From contig NC_003070.9 of the NCBI RefSeq assembly GCF_000001735.4, forward strand, positions 18,213,971 through 18,277,970: a stretch of 64,000 nucleotides of DNA, written 5' to 3'. Made by a program: the position numbers and the translations under genes. The DNA comes from Arabidopsis thaliana (lineage: Eukaryota; Streptophyta; Magnoliopsida; Brassicales; Brassicaceae). Every line of letters starts with the position of its first letter. Within the stretch, counting starts at the first letter, position 1. Shown here piece after piece: positions 32,471 to 44,300 of the stretch. The notes under the pieces are model-generated. The model had not been told where the DNA came from. It was given only the letters and a program-made list of their open reading frames with translations, and did not search any database.

Positions 32471-33847
32471 ATGGCTTCTACTTTTAGGCTCTCTATTAGC
32501 TTCCTCACTCTCATCCTCTTCTCTCTGGTATGTTTATCTCTCCCCATATATATTGTTAACAATTTTACACTTATATGTATATGATTCTTTATGCATATGT
32601 TCCTCTATATGTGTGAGGCTCAAATTGAAAGCCTTATTCTTTAAACATATGTACCTCTATATATGTATGTATACATATGTATATGATTAAAAGTATTTAA
32701 TATAAGACATAAGAGTCCTGGAAATTAATCACATATGTAATTGTGGCACACAAATTTACATAAGTTTATGCATCATAATGTTTTAAGAACCTTCTTTTCT
32801 CTCTTCAATCGGATAAAAAAAGAAACTAGTACTTGTATAAGAATCTACAGCATATATTCATGAAATTGTTTGTAATGAATCCAAATTGTACCTAAGTTTT
32901 TGCATCATGGTTCTTACCACATTCTTAGGAAGAAAAAAGTCTTCTTTTCCTTCTGGCAACTTTTTCAAATAAACAAATCTATTTTAATGGGAAAAGAAAA
33001 CTTTGAATCTTTCTGAAGTTTTTGGTATCTAATTTATTGGTTTTGTGTTTCTTGAATGTAGTGGGTAGTGGAGGCACACACGTCTAGAAAGTTGATATCA
33101 ATCAAGGAAAAAGAAGGTCAAGATATTAGTCATTTGCTCAAAGATGGTGAATTTGATGACCCTTCGTTGTACATGTATTTCACACTCAATGATCTCAAAC
33201 TAGGAACCAAATTGCTGATTTACTTCTACAAAAACGATCTTCAAAAGCTTCCTCCACTTCTCACAAGACAACAAGCCGATCTCATTCCTTTCACTAAGTC
33301 AAAGCTTGACTTCCTTCTCGACCACTTCTCTATCACCAAAGACTCTCCTCAAGGGAAAGCCATAAAGGAGACTTTGGGACATTGTGATGCTAAAGCTATT
33401 GAAGGAGAGCATAAGTTTTGTGGAACTTCTTTGGAGTCATTGATCGATCTTGTGAAGAAAACAATGGGGTATAATGTTGACCTCAAGGTCATGACGACTA
33501 AAGTAATGGTACCGGCCCAAAATTCGATAAGCTACGCTTTGCATAACTACACATTCGTCGAGGCTCCAAAGGAACTTGTTGGGATTAAGATGTTGGGATG
33601 TCACAGAATGCCTTACCCTTATGCTGTTTACTATTGCCATGGACATAAAGGTGGAAGTAGAGTCTTTGAAGTTAATTTGGTGACGGATGATGGGAGACAA
33701 CGGGTAGTAGGACCCGCTGTCTGCCACATGGACACATCCACGTGGGACGCGGATCATGTAGCTTTTAAGGTGTTGAAGATGGAGCCGAGGTCAGCACCGG
33801 TTTGCCATTTCTTCCCTCTTGATAACATTGTGTGGGTAACAAAGTAA
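32471..33847 (+). CDS. USPL1: BURP-domain protein USPL1
   Basis: Secretory-pathway BURP protein of the USP-like class. Two exons, 32471-32527 and 33062-33847, encode 280 aa. Exon 1 is a signal peptide (MASTFRLSISFLTLILFSL). After a short spacer the BURP domain fills ~residues 57-280. Its diagnostic pattern is complete: CH at 199, ten residues, CH at 211, 27 residues, CH at 240, 25 residues, CH at 267. This satisfies CHX10CHX25-27CHX25-26CH. A 534-nt intron follows the signal-peptide codons, as in other family members. Length and the absence of long repeats between signal and BURP domain fit Arabidopsis USPL1. I recall reports that this protein locates to protein storage vacuoles/Golgi and affects seed development; the biochemical role is unknown. 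Confidence 0.93.
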
Positions 33848-36072
33848 GAAAATAGACGTAGCTCTATATAATGTGAGTATGTGTTTGTAATAACTATGGT
33901 TTGAAAGGAAAAAGAAAAGAAAAGAAAAAGACAGCCTTAATGTTGGCTTTGGTATTGCCTCTCTTTTGTGCAACTTGCAGTAGCAACGTGAGAATACTAG
34001 TAATGTTAATGTAAAATATAATATCTCATGCGTCCTAATATATATATACACTACATATTTATATATCACAATGTATGTAACTTATGGTCCATGAAAATAT
34101 ATGTCGGCTTTGGAAGTTTTCGAATTTTGGATCGAAGTGACTCGATCGTGCGGAAATATATGATTTAGACTTACTGATGCTTATAATAGAAGGTGGTCCG
34201 ACGAATTTTAACATCAAGTCAATTACGACTTATCCTTCTTCCCAATAATAGTAAGGTTTAGTAATGTCTCCCGACATTCGACAACGAACCATTCACATCA
34301 CCACGATTTGAACATTTCATCAAGTTACTCACTTAGCTTTGTGATGTATATATATGTCTTTATAGACGTTAAGAGTAATATATGTGTATGTTTATATATA
34401 AGGAATAAACTATAGATCAAATACAAACCAAAATAAAACCAGCAGAAGTTATACATTCTTTTTCATTCTAACAAAACTTCTACGTCCCTCAACAATCTGA
34501 ATCTACAAATTTTAAGGGCATTAGATAGCAAACTGATACGACGACAAACCCGTAAATAAGAGGTATTTTTTCAGATGTGAATTTGAGAGTAACTTTAGAT
34601 TGTTACACAAACAAATATCATATTATTTTAAAAATTTTATCCGATTGCGCATTATATAATATCACGTAACTTGTTTGAAACATGTACACATAAAATCAAA
34701 ACCTATATAATTAATTACAAGTTTTCCACGGCAGCATATGAAACCCTAACTGAATCTATGGAGATCTCAAGATATTTTACTAAGATCTGGTAAGATAAGA
34801 ATCTATCAACTTTCGCTTGTATAATTGGTGTCATTGGTTACAAAATACAATAGCTAAGCCTAAATACGGAAAACATTAAACAGTTGTTAAAAATGTGGAT
34901 TTATTGGGCTTTTGAATTATTGGGCTATTTCAGCTGAATTTTTTTTTTGTAAATTATGAATGGTGCGATGCTCTAAGATAATACGACTACAAAATTACTT
35001 GAGCTTCCAAAAACTATATCATAGGGTATCAATGGGCCTTAATAAATTTTCTATCTGTATAATTTGCTACAATAATTAAATACGGAATACTAAAAAAGAA
35101 CTGGTGGTTCTACTTCCAAATACAAAAAAAAAAAAAAAAAAAAACTAAATACTGAAGAATACAGTGGTTCCAATTCCAATATGGATTTTTATGTTAAGGC
35201 CACTATTGGGCTTTTGTTGGGCTATTTCAGCTGTCTATATAACTTTTTTTTACAATACTTTCTTTGTTAAACAAAAAATCTACATAATTACAAAAAAATT
35301 TACTTGTAATTATGAATGGTGCGATGCTCTAATTTAATACCGCTGCGGTATGAAAAGTGTTTTTTGTTTTTCTTGTAATATACACGTAAAAATAGTAGTA
35401 GTAAATAAACATCCATAATCATATGTTAAAGAAGTAATGAAATAATAATATCTTGTAAGAGATTTATTAATTGAACTATAGTCTCATTCAATCAACGATT
35501 AAGACATTATTCCTTTTCAGCGGTACAAAAAAGAAAAGAAAAGCACGAAAATCTAATATTCAGAAATAATCAAAACTAAAGATCTGAAAAATAGCTGTCT
35601 GATAACTGTATTTCAAATTTTGAAAATAGGTCTATAATTAAGTTTTATCCGAATCTTTTGTTTGTTAAGATTTCTGCTTTTCACATAAAAACCCCACAAT
35701 CCCTACTTAATCTCCATTTTCACCTTAATATTTATTTCCCTTCAATATAAAAAAATAATCGTCCAATAGTTTATCACCACGTGGCACAAACTAAAGTATT
35801 TTGGACAAATTTTGAATTAATTTAAAAATTCAAAGGATTTTAACACCGTAAAATGCGAGTGTATGTATTTGCATAACAGAAAAGATTCTATTTTCTTATC
35901 ATTTTCTCAGTATTTTCTCTCCGATTTTTCCGTCGTTTTTCTCGCTTCTCTAAATGTTAAGAGTGTACGATCCATCACAGTGACCACCACGCATAAAAGA
36001 AAAACACTAACCTCCATCTTTTTCCTTACTTTGTCTTATTCCTTTCCGTCGTTTCATTTCCCCCAAAAAGCC
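33848..36072. other. intergenic region with duplicated segment
   Basis: No gene is seen. Two diverged copies of a ~300-350 bp segment lie at about 34850-34980 and 35090-35340 (listed separately). A 20-base poly(A) tract lies near 35126-35147. The right end carries the 5' region of the next gene. Confidence 0.45.
34921..35332. repeat. partially duplicated segment
   Basis: TGGGCTATTTCAGCTG occurs at 34921-34936 and 35217-35232. A 25-bp perfect repeat beginning AATTATGAATGGTGCGATGC occurs at 34952-34976 and 35308-35332. Between them, 'gaactggtggttctacttccaa' and 'gaatacagtggttccaattcca' are diverged copies too. The spacing differs by ~60 bp between the pairs, so the copies differ by an indel. 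Confidence 0.7.
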
Positions 36073-37068
36073 ATGACGAATCAGTCTCATGATGATGACG
36101 ATGACGATGAGCAGCTTCCTCGTTCGCTATTCAGACTCGTTTCGCTTCCCCAAAAAACCATGACGAATCAGACTCATGATGATGACGATGACGATGAGCA
36201 GCTTCCTCTTTCGCTAACCTTGGGCTCAACATCGTATTCCTCTCAGATCCGTCCTGTGAAGTCACCGGTTCCTATAGCTCCACCACCGGAATTCCCTGGA
36301 CCTGTGACAACGTGGCCAACACCTGCTGATTTTCTGGCGACGCGGTCTATGGTGCCTGATCCCCCTCCGCCGTCTCATCAGATACCTTTATGGATGAGCA
36401 ACTATTTTCAACAGACACCGAATCCGCCTCAGCTGGTTACTCATTTCTTCCCGCCGTCAGGTTTAGCTCCACCTTCGTCAAATCTAACTCCTCCGCCGGT
36501 GAAGAGACCAGTAACCGGTTCCGTTCGTATTTATAGATCACGATCAACCGTAAGTAAGAAATCCGATACGATTTCTCCGCCGTTTCCATGGGCGACTAAT
36601 CGCCGTGGGGAGATACAAAGCCTTGAGTATCTCGAATCGAATCAGATCACAACCATCACCGGAGAGGTACAATGTCGACACTGCGAGAAAGTGTATCAGG
36701 TTAGCTACAATCTAAGGGAGAGATTCGCTGAGGTTGTGAAGTTTTATTTGACGGAGAAGAGGAAAATGAGGGACAGAGCTCATAAGGATTGGGCGTATCC
36801 AGAGCAACGGAGATGTGAGCTTTGTGGCCGTGAAAAAGCTGTGAAACCGGTGATTGCTGAACGGAAAAGTCAGATTAATTGGTTGTTTTTGCTTTTGGGA
36901 CAAACGTTGGGTTTTTGTACATTGGAGCAGCTTAAGAATTTCTGCAAACATTCCAAGAATCATCGTACTGGTGCTAAGGATCGTGTTCTTTACTTGACGT
37001 ATATGGGTCTCTGCAAGATGCTTCAGCCTAAATCTGACCTCTTTACCTGTGTCGCCGGAAAGCGGTGA
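36073..37068 (+). CDS. proline-rich protein with plant-specific CxxC domain (DUF7086-like)
   Basis: Intronless gene, 331 aa from ATG 36073. The frame stays open upstream to another ATG at 35863, but that extension is low-complexity and unlikely. The N-terminus holds two copies of MTNQ(S/T)HDDDDDDEQLP. Residues ~50-180 are Pro/Ser-rich (hence 'hydroxyproline-rich glycoprotein' in annotations, although there is no signal peptide). The conserved C-terminal ~140 residues contain CRHC (~200) and CELC (~255), a probable zinc ribbon, then a helical region ending GAKDRVLYLTYMGLC. Plant genomes carry a modest family of these proteins. Function is unknown; a nuclear role is only a guess. Clearly a real gene by composition and domain conservation. 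Confidence 0.85.
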   Translation: MTNQSHDDDDDDEQLPRSLFRLVSLPQKTMTNQTHDDDDDDEQLPLSLTLGSTSYSSQIRPVKSPVPIAPPPEFPGPVTTWPTPADFLATRSMVPDPPPPSHQIPLWMSNYFQQTPNPPQLVTHFFPPSGLAPPSSNLTPPPVKRPVTGSVRIYRSRSTVSKKSDTISPPFPWATNRRGEIQSLEYLESNQITTITGEVQCRHCEKVYQVSYNLRERFAEVVKFYLTEKRKMRDRAHKDWAYPEQRRCELCGREKAVKPVIAERKSQINWLFLLLGQTLGFCTLEQLKNFCKHSKNHRTGAKDRVLYLTYMGLCKMLQPKSDLFTCVAGKR

Positions 37069-38384
37069 GTTAGGTTGATTCTCCTATCCTGGGTTTGATT
37101 CAATTTCAGACTACGTTTGGTTGAATATCGTTTGAACTTTGCTTTTACAATATTTTGTACTGTTGCTTTTAGGTGATGAATAATTGTGAGAGAAATATGC
37201 AATTGCATTGCATTGCATGGATTATCTTTTGTCGTTTTCTGCTTCGTTGTATGTTTCCTCTGGACTTTGTTTTAATATCTCATTAATATAGTATATTATG
37301 GTTTTTATATATGAATCATGAAGTCTATAATCTGTTACATGTGTTTATTTGGAATTCTCGATTAATAATTGATAGATATTGGTACTGGATATGATTTTCT
37401 TTTGAATGTGTATCTCAACTGTCAACTTTCATTATTATTTTTTAATTTGTCTAAACTAATTTTTAATTATAGTCGATTTGAATATTTTGATTTTAAATAA
37501 TCGCGATTTGAAATTAAGGAAGATATTTAGAATGTTAACAATACTTCTAAATCTAAACGTTTTTTTTATTCATTCTAATATGTCGCAAATTCAAAATTGA
37601 TTTTTGTATAACCTCTAATTTCTAAATATATAAATCAAAATTGTGGATAATTCTCCAACTTCAAAATATTTATCATCTCTCTATATATATCCCATAAATA
37701 TGATTAAATTATTGACTAAATAAATTAAACTGTAAATCATGTATACTTGAATATATTTCATATTTAATTGAGAATGGAAAGATAAGTCAGCTCACAAATT
37801 ACCGACCCTTTCTTCGCCTAAAATTATGAACATGTACGCATGTTTTTAACTACCAAATTCACAATTCTTGAGTCAAATCTTTTGAAAGTTCACCAATTGA
37901 TAACACCACATCGTGTCATCGTTCATAAACTCAAATAAATAAGATCGTGTTTCAACCAAAAATAAAATAAACCGAATATAACGTCGATTTTGTCAGACCG
38001 GTTATACCGATTTGGTCTAAGAACCTATGAGTATTTTACTAATTTACCCCTTCGTACATCCTCCACAACGGACAGAATTATCAACCCGAGAGCGGAGAAG
38101 AAAAGAGAGAGAAAAAAAGAAAGGGAAGGGACAAAAAAATAAATGGTGACTCAGGCGACCCACAAGCCCTTCCATGGCTGCTTCTTCTTCTTCCTCTCAC
38201 CCAGAGACACGAATTGAAGAAATTTGAATTCTACCACCAATTTTCTACACTCACATTTATGATTTTCCCGTTCTTGTTGGATCCTACGAGATTTTGACTC
38301 GATCTTCAGAGGCAGATCTGATCGCGAAAATTTCTTATTTCCAGCTAATTTTCCCGTAACGTTGTTTTTTTTGTTTAATCGGAG
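37069..38384. other. spacer between the DUF7086-like gene and PI4K alpha
   Basis: 3' UTR of the previous gene, AT-rich DNA, then a purine-rich GAGAGAAAAAGAAAGGGAAGGG segment (38090-38130) and the ~250-nt PI4K 5' UTR. No other gene is seen. Confidence 0.5.
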
Positions 38385-41300
38385 ATGGAGGCACTGACGG
38401 AGCTTTGTGACATTATAGCAAAGAATCCGAAGCAATTCTCGGAGAAGTTAGCTTGGATATGCGGTCGTTGTCCACAAACGGAATGGCTTCTCGCTGAATC
38501 GCCCAGGGTTTCTCGGAGTCATCTCAACGCTGTTTTAGCCGTTGCTCGGATCATCTCCAAGAATCCAGAATCAATCGATAATCGTGCCAAATCCGTCGTT
38601 AATGAGTTTCTCAGCGCTATACCTGCATCGTTCCGCCGTTCCTTCTGGCCGCATTCTTTCCCTTCGCAGCTGATCTCTTCGTTTTATTGTGATTTCTTGA
38701 GTTATCTTTCGTGTGCGGCGGATCTATCCCCGGAATTTGGTACAGAGGTTGCTAGGTTTACAGGGGAAGTTGTGATAGCCGCTATTGCACCGAGTTCTGG
38801 TGATAGCGACGGGGATCCAGCAATTTCTAAGGCTTTCTTGGTCGCGCTTTCTCAGCATTTCCCGTCGATTCTGCAGTCTGATGGAGATAAATTGATAACA
38901 ATGCTGCTTGATCAGTTTGTTCTGAACCGTGCTCCTGCTTCGCCCAAGGAACAGCGGCAGCAGAACTCGGCTAACTCTGAAACTGATACTTCGTCGTCTC
39001 AGGGCTCTCCTATTAGTACGAACCGTTATCCCTCGGGAAAAACTGAAATGGCTAGTCCTGGCGATGAGGTGGCTAGCCATGGGTCCAATTTATCCTCTAA
39101 GAGTTCATCGTCTGTAGTGATGAATGGGGGTAGTATTGTGTGGAAGAGTGGTGTTGATCAGCTGAGCTTTGGATTTAGCGAGGGGAGTGGAGGTGCTAAC
39201 CCTGTTTTTAGACAACAAGTTGCTTCTTTTGAAGACGAATCCATTGAGAGCTTGGAGAAGCAAGAGATTGCCTTTAGATTGATAACCCATATTTTGGATA
39301 AAGTCAAAATTGACTCTAAACTTCAGGATCAAGTGAGATTTATAGCCAAGAGGCAGCTTCAGTCCATGTCTGCATTTCTGAAGGTAATGCTTTTCTTGTG
39401 GTGATATATTATGGTCTTTTCTAGAATATGCCCTTAACTAGGAATGCTAGAGACGATATATCTTGCTGAAACAATTGTTAGTTGATACTCCCTTTTACTG
39501 TCTTGTCATGTTTTCTTAGAAAAGATGATGACTCTGTTTCTGCCTTTTGTTTTACAGTCAAGAAAGCGAGACTGGAACGAACAGGGCCAAGTTCTGAAAA
39601 CTAGAGTCAATGCCAAACTGTCTGTTTATCAGGCTGCAGCTAAAATGAAAATCAAGAGCCTCGTGTCTCTTGAAACAGATGGAAAAACTTCTAAAAGGTT
39701 GGTCCTGGAGACGCTTGCATTACTTTTAGATGCTGCAGATGCCTGCTTGACATCTGTGTGGCGTAAAATGAAGGCCTGTGAAGAACTGTTCGACTCTCTG
39801 CTTTCTGGGATTGCAAAGATTGCAGTGGCAAGAGGAGGGCAGCCTCTTCGCGTGTTGCTCATCCGACTTAAACCACTGGTACTAGCTGTCTGTGCACTGG
39901 TAATTTTGTTATGTCTTAACTCATATGAGCAACATACTCTAAACTACTGATGATCATGTCTGAAGATCCATAGAAGTATAATCGAACACATCATGTCACA
40001 ACTCTTCTGGACATTTTACCTTTACTTTACTGAAGGAAGTTTCTATTTATTTTTAATGTCTGTTGGTACAGCCGGATCAAGGGGCTATGCTTGAGAGCAT
40101 ATTTAAGACTAGTTGTGTGATTATTGAATCTGCCTGGGCCAAGGACCGAGCTCCAGTGGACAACTTCATTATGGGGTTAGCTTCAAGTATTCGTGAAAGA
40201 AATGATTATGAAGAACAGGTGGAGAAATAATAATACCCTTCCCTTAGCTGGTTAATTTGCCTTTCTTGTGTTGAATTGCAATTTCATCTTTCCAATAAGG
40301 CTCATCATTTGGTGTCCAGGTTGATAGAGAGAAGCAAGTACCTGCTGTACAGCTTAATGTGATTCGGCTGCTAGCTGATCTCAATGTTGCTGTTAAGAAG
40401 CCGGAAGTAGCTGACATGATTTTACCACTTTTTATTGAAAGCTTGGAAGAGGGTGATGCTTCGACTCCTAGCTTTTTGCGACTCCAAGTACGATTTCAAT
40501 TTCTACAGTGATACCTGGCTGACTATCAATTAGTATCTTATATATGCTACTTTCTCCAACGTTGGCAATGGCAGAAACTGCTACCATCTATATCTTTTTT
40601 ACGTTTTTTTTTTACATATTTACTTTTGCATTTATGCCAATTTGTGCAGCTTCTTGATGCTGTTTCTAGGATAGCAACATTAGGGTTTGATAAGTCTTAC
40701 CGTGAGACAGTAGTTCTGATGACCAGAAGTTATTTGAGCAAACTATCAAGTGTAGGATCTGTAGAAAGCAAAACGTCAGCACCGGAAGCCACAACCGAGC
40801 GTGTAGAGGTATTACTATATGTCATTTGATACATGGTAGTTTGCTGTGTTTCTTTTAACTTTTACTATGACACTGATGCTCACTAATCCAACTACCGTGT
40901 AGACTCTTCCTGCAGGTTTTCTTACAATTGCCAGTGGTCTTATGGATACAAAATTGCGTTCAGACTACCGCCATCGTTTGCTTTCCTTGTGTTCAGATGT
41001 AGGCTTGGCTGCTGAGTCCAAAAGTGGAGGGTAATTATATGATCTTAGCTTGTATTCACTTTGAGTTTCTTTCACTGTTTATGGGTTAGTATATCTTTTA
41101 AGTGTTCTCTGCTGAAAAAATATTTGGGTATAAAACAATCTGCGCAAATTTTGAGAAATCTACTGGCAACAGCTTTTGCTGGCTACAGTATGTTTCCAGC
41201 AAGTGCTAAGTATTGCTGTTAACATAAAGATATATCAATTATCTTCCGCACTCCATTTTGCCTAAAAGTTTAGTACGATCGGAAATTATGCAGTTAATAT

Positions 41301-44300
41301 TTCTCCACCTAAAACATTTTTCCTTCATACTGACTATTATTGTATGCTTCATTTCTTCTAGGAGTGGTGTGGATTTCTTAGGCCCTCTTCTTCCTGCTGT
41401 TGCAGAAATATGTTCAGATTTTGATCCTACTATGGATGTGGAACCTTCACTTTTGAAGTTGTTTCGCAATCTCTGGTTTTATATAGCCCTCTTTGGCTTA
41501 GCACCTCCTATTGTGAAAACTCCGACACCACCACTGAAGTCAACCTCCAATTCAGTGAACAGTGTGGGAAGTATGAGTGCAACTGCTTTGCAAGCTGTGG
41601 GCGGTCCTTACATGTGGGACAATCAGTGGGCTCTAGCTGTTCAGCGAATTGCTCAAGGCACTCCTCCCCTTGTAAGTCAATCTGGTCGTCTTCAGAGTTT
41701 AATTTGTGGTTCACCGTATTATTAGCCTACTAAAACTGAATCTCACATCTCCCAGGAGATAATTGTTCGGTAGTTTAATTTTATCTAATTGAGCATTGCT
41801 CTTTGTAGGTCGTCAGTTCTGTAAAATGGCTTGAAGACGAATTAGAACTCAACGCACTTCACAATCCTGGTAGCCGCCGAGGAAATGGAAATGAGAAAGT
41901 AGCTTCAACCCAGAGACTTGCTCTTTCAACTGCCTTAGGTGGCAGAGTTGACGTTGCAGCAATGAACACTATCTCAGGTTAACAGATGGGGAGTTATTTA
42001 CAATATCTGCTAGATGGACTTCGATGTGATATTTTAGATACTTAGGAATCACTTTCTTCAATTCTTTTAGGGGTGAAGGCTACCTATTTGCTTGCTGTGG
42101 CTTTTTTGGAGATCATACGTTTTATTAGCAACGGGGGTATCCTTAATGGTGAATCAAGCGTTTCTGCCTCTAGAAGTGCCTTCAGTTGTGTGTTCGAATA
42201 TCTGAAAACTCCAAATCTTACTCCTGCTGTTTCCCAGTGTTTGACGGCAATTGTGCATAGAGCCTTTGAAACAGCAGTCTCATGGCTGGTATGGAATTAC
42301 CTGGTCATAGTATCTAAATTGTTTTTGTCAAAGACCTTTTAGTGGCAACTCTAGCACAATCATTCTGTCCCTTTGTATATGCAATTTGGTCTTTTTTTCC
42401 TTTTTCCTGCTTCTTCATTTACACAGTATATATATGTTACAGAAACTTTCTTTTGGTTTCAGGAAGATCGAATATCTCTTACTGGGAAAGATGCTCGTAA
42501 TAGAGAACTGACAACGTATGCACATGCATGTTTCCTCATAAAGAGTATGTCACAGAGAGATGAGCACGTCCGAGATATCTCTGTGAACCTGTTGACTCAG
42601 CTACGAGACAAATTTCCTCAGGTAAAAACATATGGGTCTACATTCTCTCGTTCGAAAGATTATATGTAGGTTCACCATTTTGTAAGAGAGAAACGAGGTG
42701 ATATAGTTCATATATGAGTATATCACATTGATAAATTATGGAGAGATAGAGATATGATTAGTCATGATTGTTTTTCCAATGCGAGTGTAACCGAAGATAT
42801 ACCAGGAATAAGACCCGAACCTCAGGTTTTACATGGAACAAAAGTTCCTTGGTTGATCCATAAGTGTTTTTCTTCTCACTTGTGGGCAAAAATTTCATGT
42901 GTTACCCATTGCAGATCTTTTTCCTTTTGAATCTAGCTGTTCGTATTGTTTTTCTTTCTTTTGATCTCTTACAAATTGGTCAATTCACTTACATTAGACA
43001 TCAGTGGTGTAGACTGTTTATTTTTATGCACTGTAATGTTTTGTGATTTCTGTTTCACTTGTCTTTACCATAGAAATTTTGGTCATGGTTTACTTCCTTC
43101 TACATAAATCCTCTCCATTGTAAATTGATTAGATTTTTTTGTTTCCTTCTTTTTACTATCGGTTTTTGCCTTCTGTATGTGTGCTGGAGTATACCTCCAG
43201 GAAATGTTTGTTTGCTTTTGCCTTCTTCAACTGTTCTTTTGGACTCCCCATGCTTTGTAGATCAACTAACAATGAGAAAATGCAGGTCCTCTGGCATTCG
43301 TCATGTCTGGATAGTTTGCTGTTTTCAGTTCATGACAATACACCTTCAACTGTTGTCAATGATCCTGCTTGGACTGCTGCTGTTCGATCCTTATACCAGA
43401 AAGTTGTACGAGAATGGATCATAATATCGCTTTCATATGCTCCATGCACCAGTCAGGGTCTGCTTCAGGTTTCCTTCTTTTTGCCAATTCATATTATCTT
43501 CTATATGCTCATTCAAAATATCTTTATGTTTGATAGATTTCTTCTGTTTCTTCAAATCGATTCCTTTCTTAAAATGCTTAAAGCAGCTGGACCTCAGTCT
43601 TTCTCGCCCTCTGACTAGTAACTACCGTAATTCCTGTTTCATGTTTCTGTATGATTCCTTGGCCCCTTCAGATGTACAATCTGTTTTTGGTTCACAAACG
43701 AACTATGAAAAGCTTTGGACGTAGGCACTTAAGTTGTTCCTCTAGATTAACTTTGTCTATATCCTCATAGCAGAGTGCAGTCCGTGTTTTCTGTTTATGT
43801 TAGATTGTTCTTGCTGTTCCTTTTGAGTTATTTTCACATTCTTTCTCTTGTTTTTAATATGAACCTCAGGATAAGCTGTGCAAAGCAAACACATGGCAGC
43901 GAGCACAAACTACAACTGATGTGGTTTCTCTTCTATCTGAGATAAAAATTGGAACTGGAAAAAATGAACTTTGGTCTGGGATAAGAACTGCTAATATCCC
44001 AGCTGTGATGGCTGCAGCAGCTGCAGCGTCAGGGGCAAACTTAAAAGTTTCTGAAGCCTTTAACTTGGAAGTACTTGGTACTGGTGTAGTCAGTGCAACG
44101 GTAAAGTGCAACCATGCTGGAGAAATTGCTGGCATGCGAAGGTTGTACAACAGTATTGGTGGATTTCAATCTGGCTCGACACCTAGTGGTTTTGGTGGTG
44201 GCCTTCAAAGATTAATATCTGGAGCATTTTCCCAGGCACCACAACCAGAAGATGATTCATTTAATGAGATGTTAATTGCCAGGTTTGTGCGTCTTCTTCA

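Noticed and set aside
35338..35350. ATACCGC-T-GCGGTAT hairpin considered as a Helitron end
   Set aside because: No CTRR terminus follows at the expected distance and no matching TC 5' end was found.
38724..39080. 118-aa minus-strand frame inside PI4KA1 exon 1
   Set aside because: Antisense of a long real exon; no domain, and the plus strand is clearly coding.
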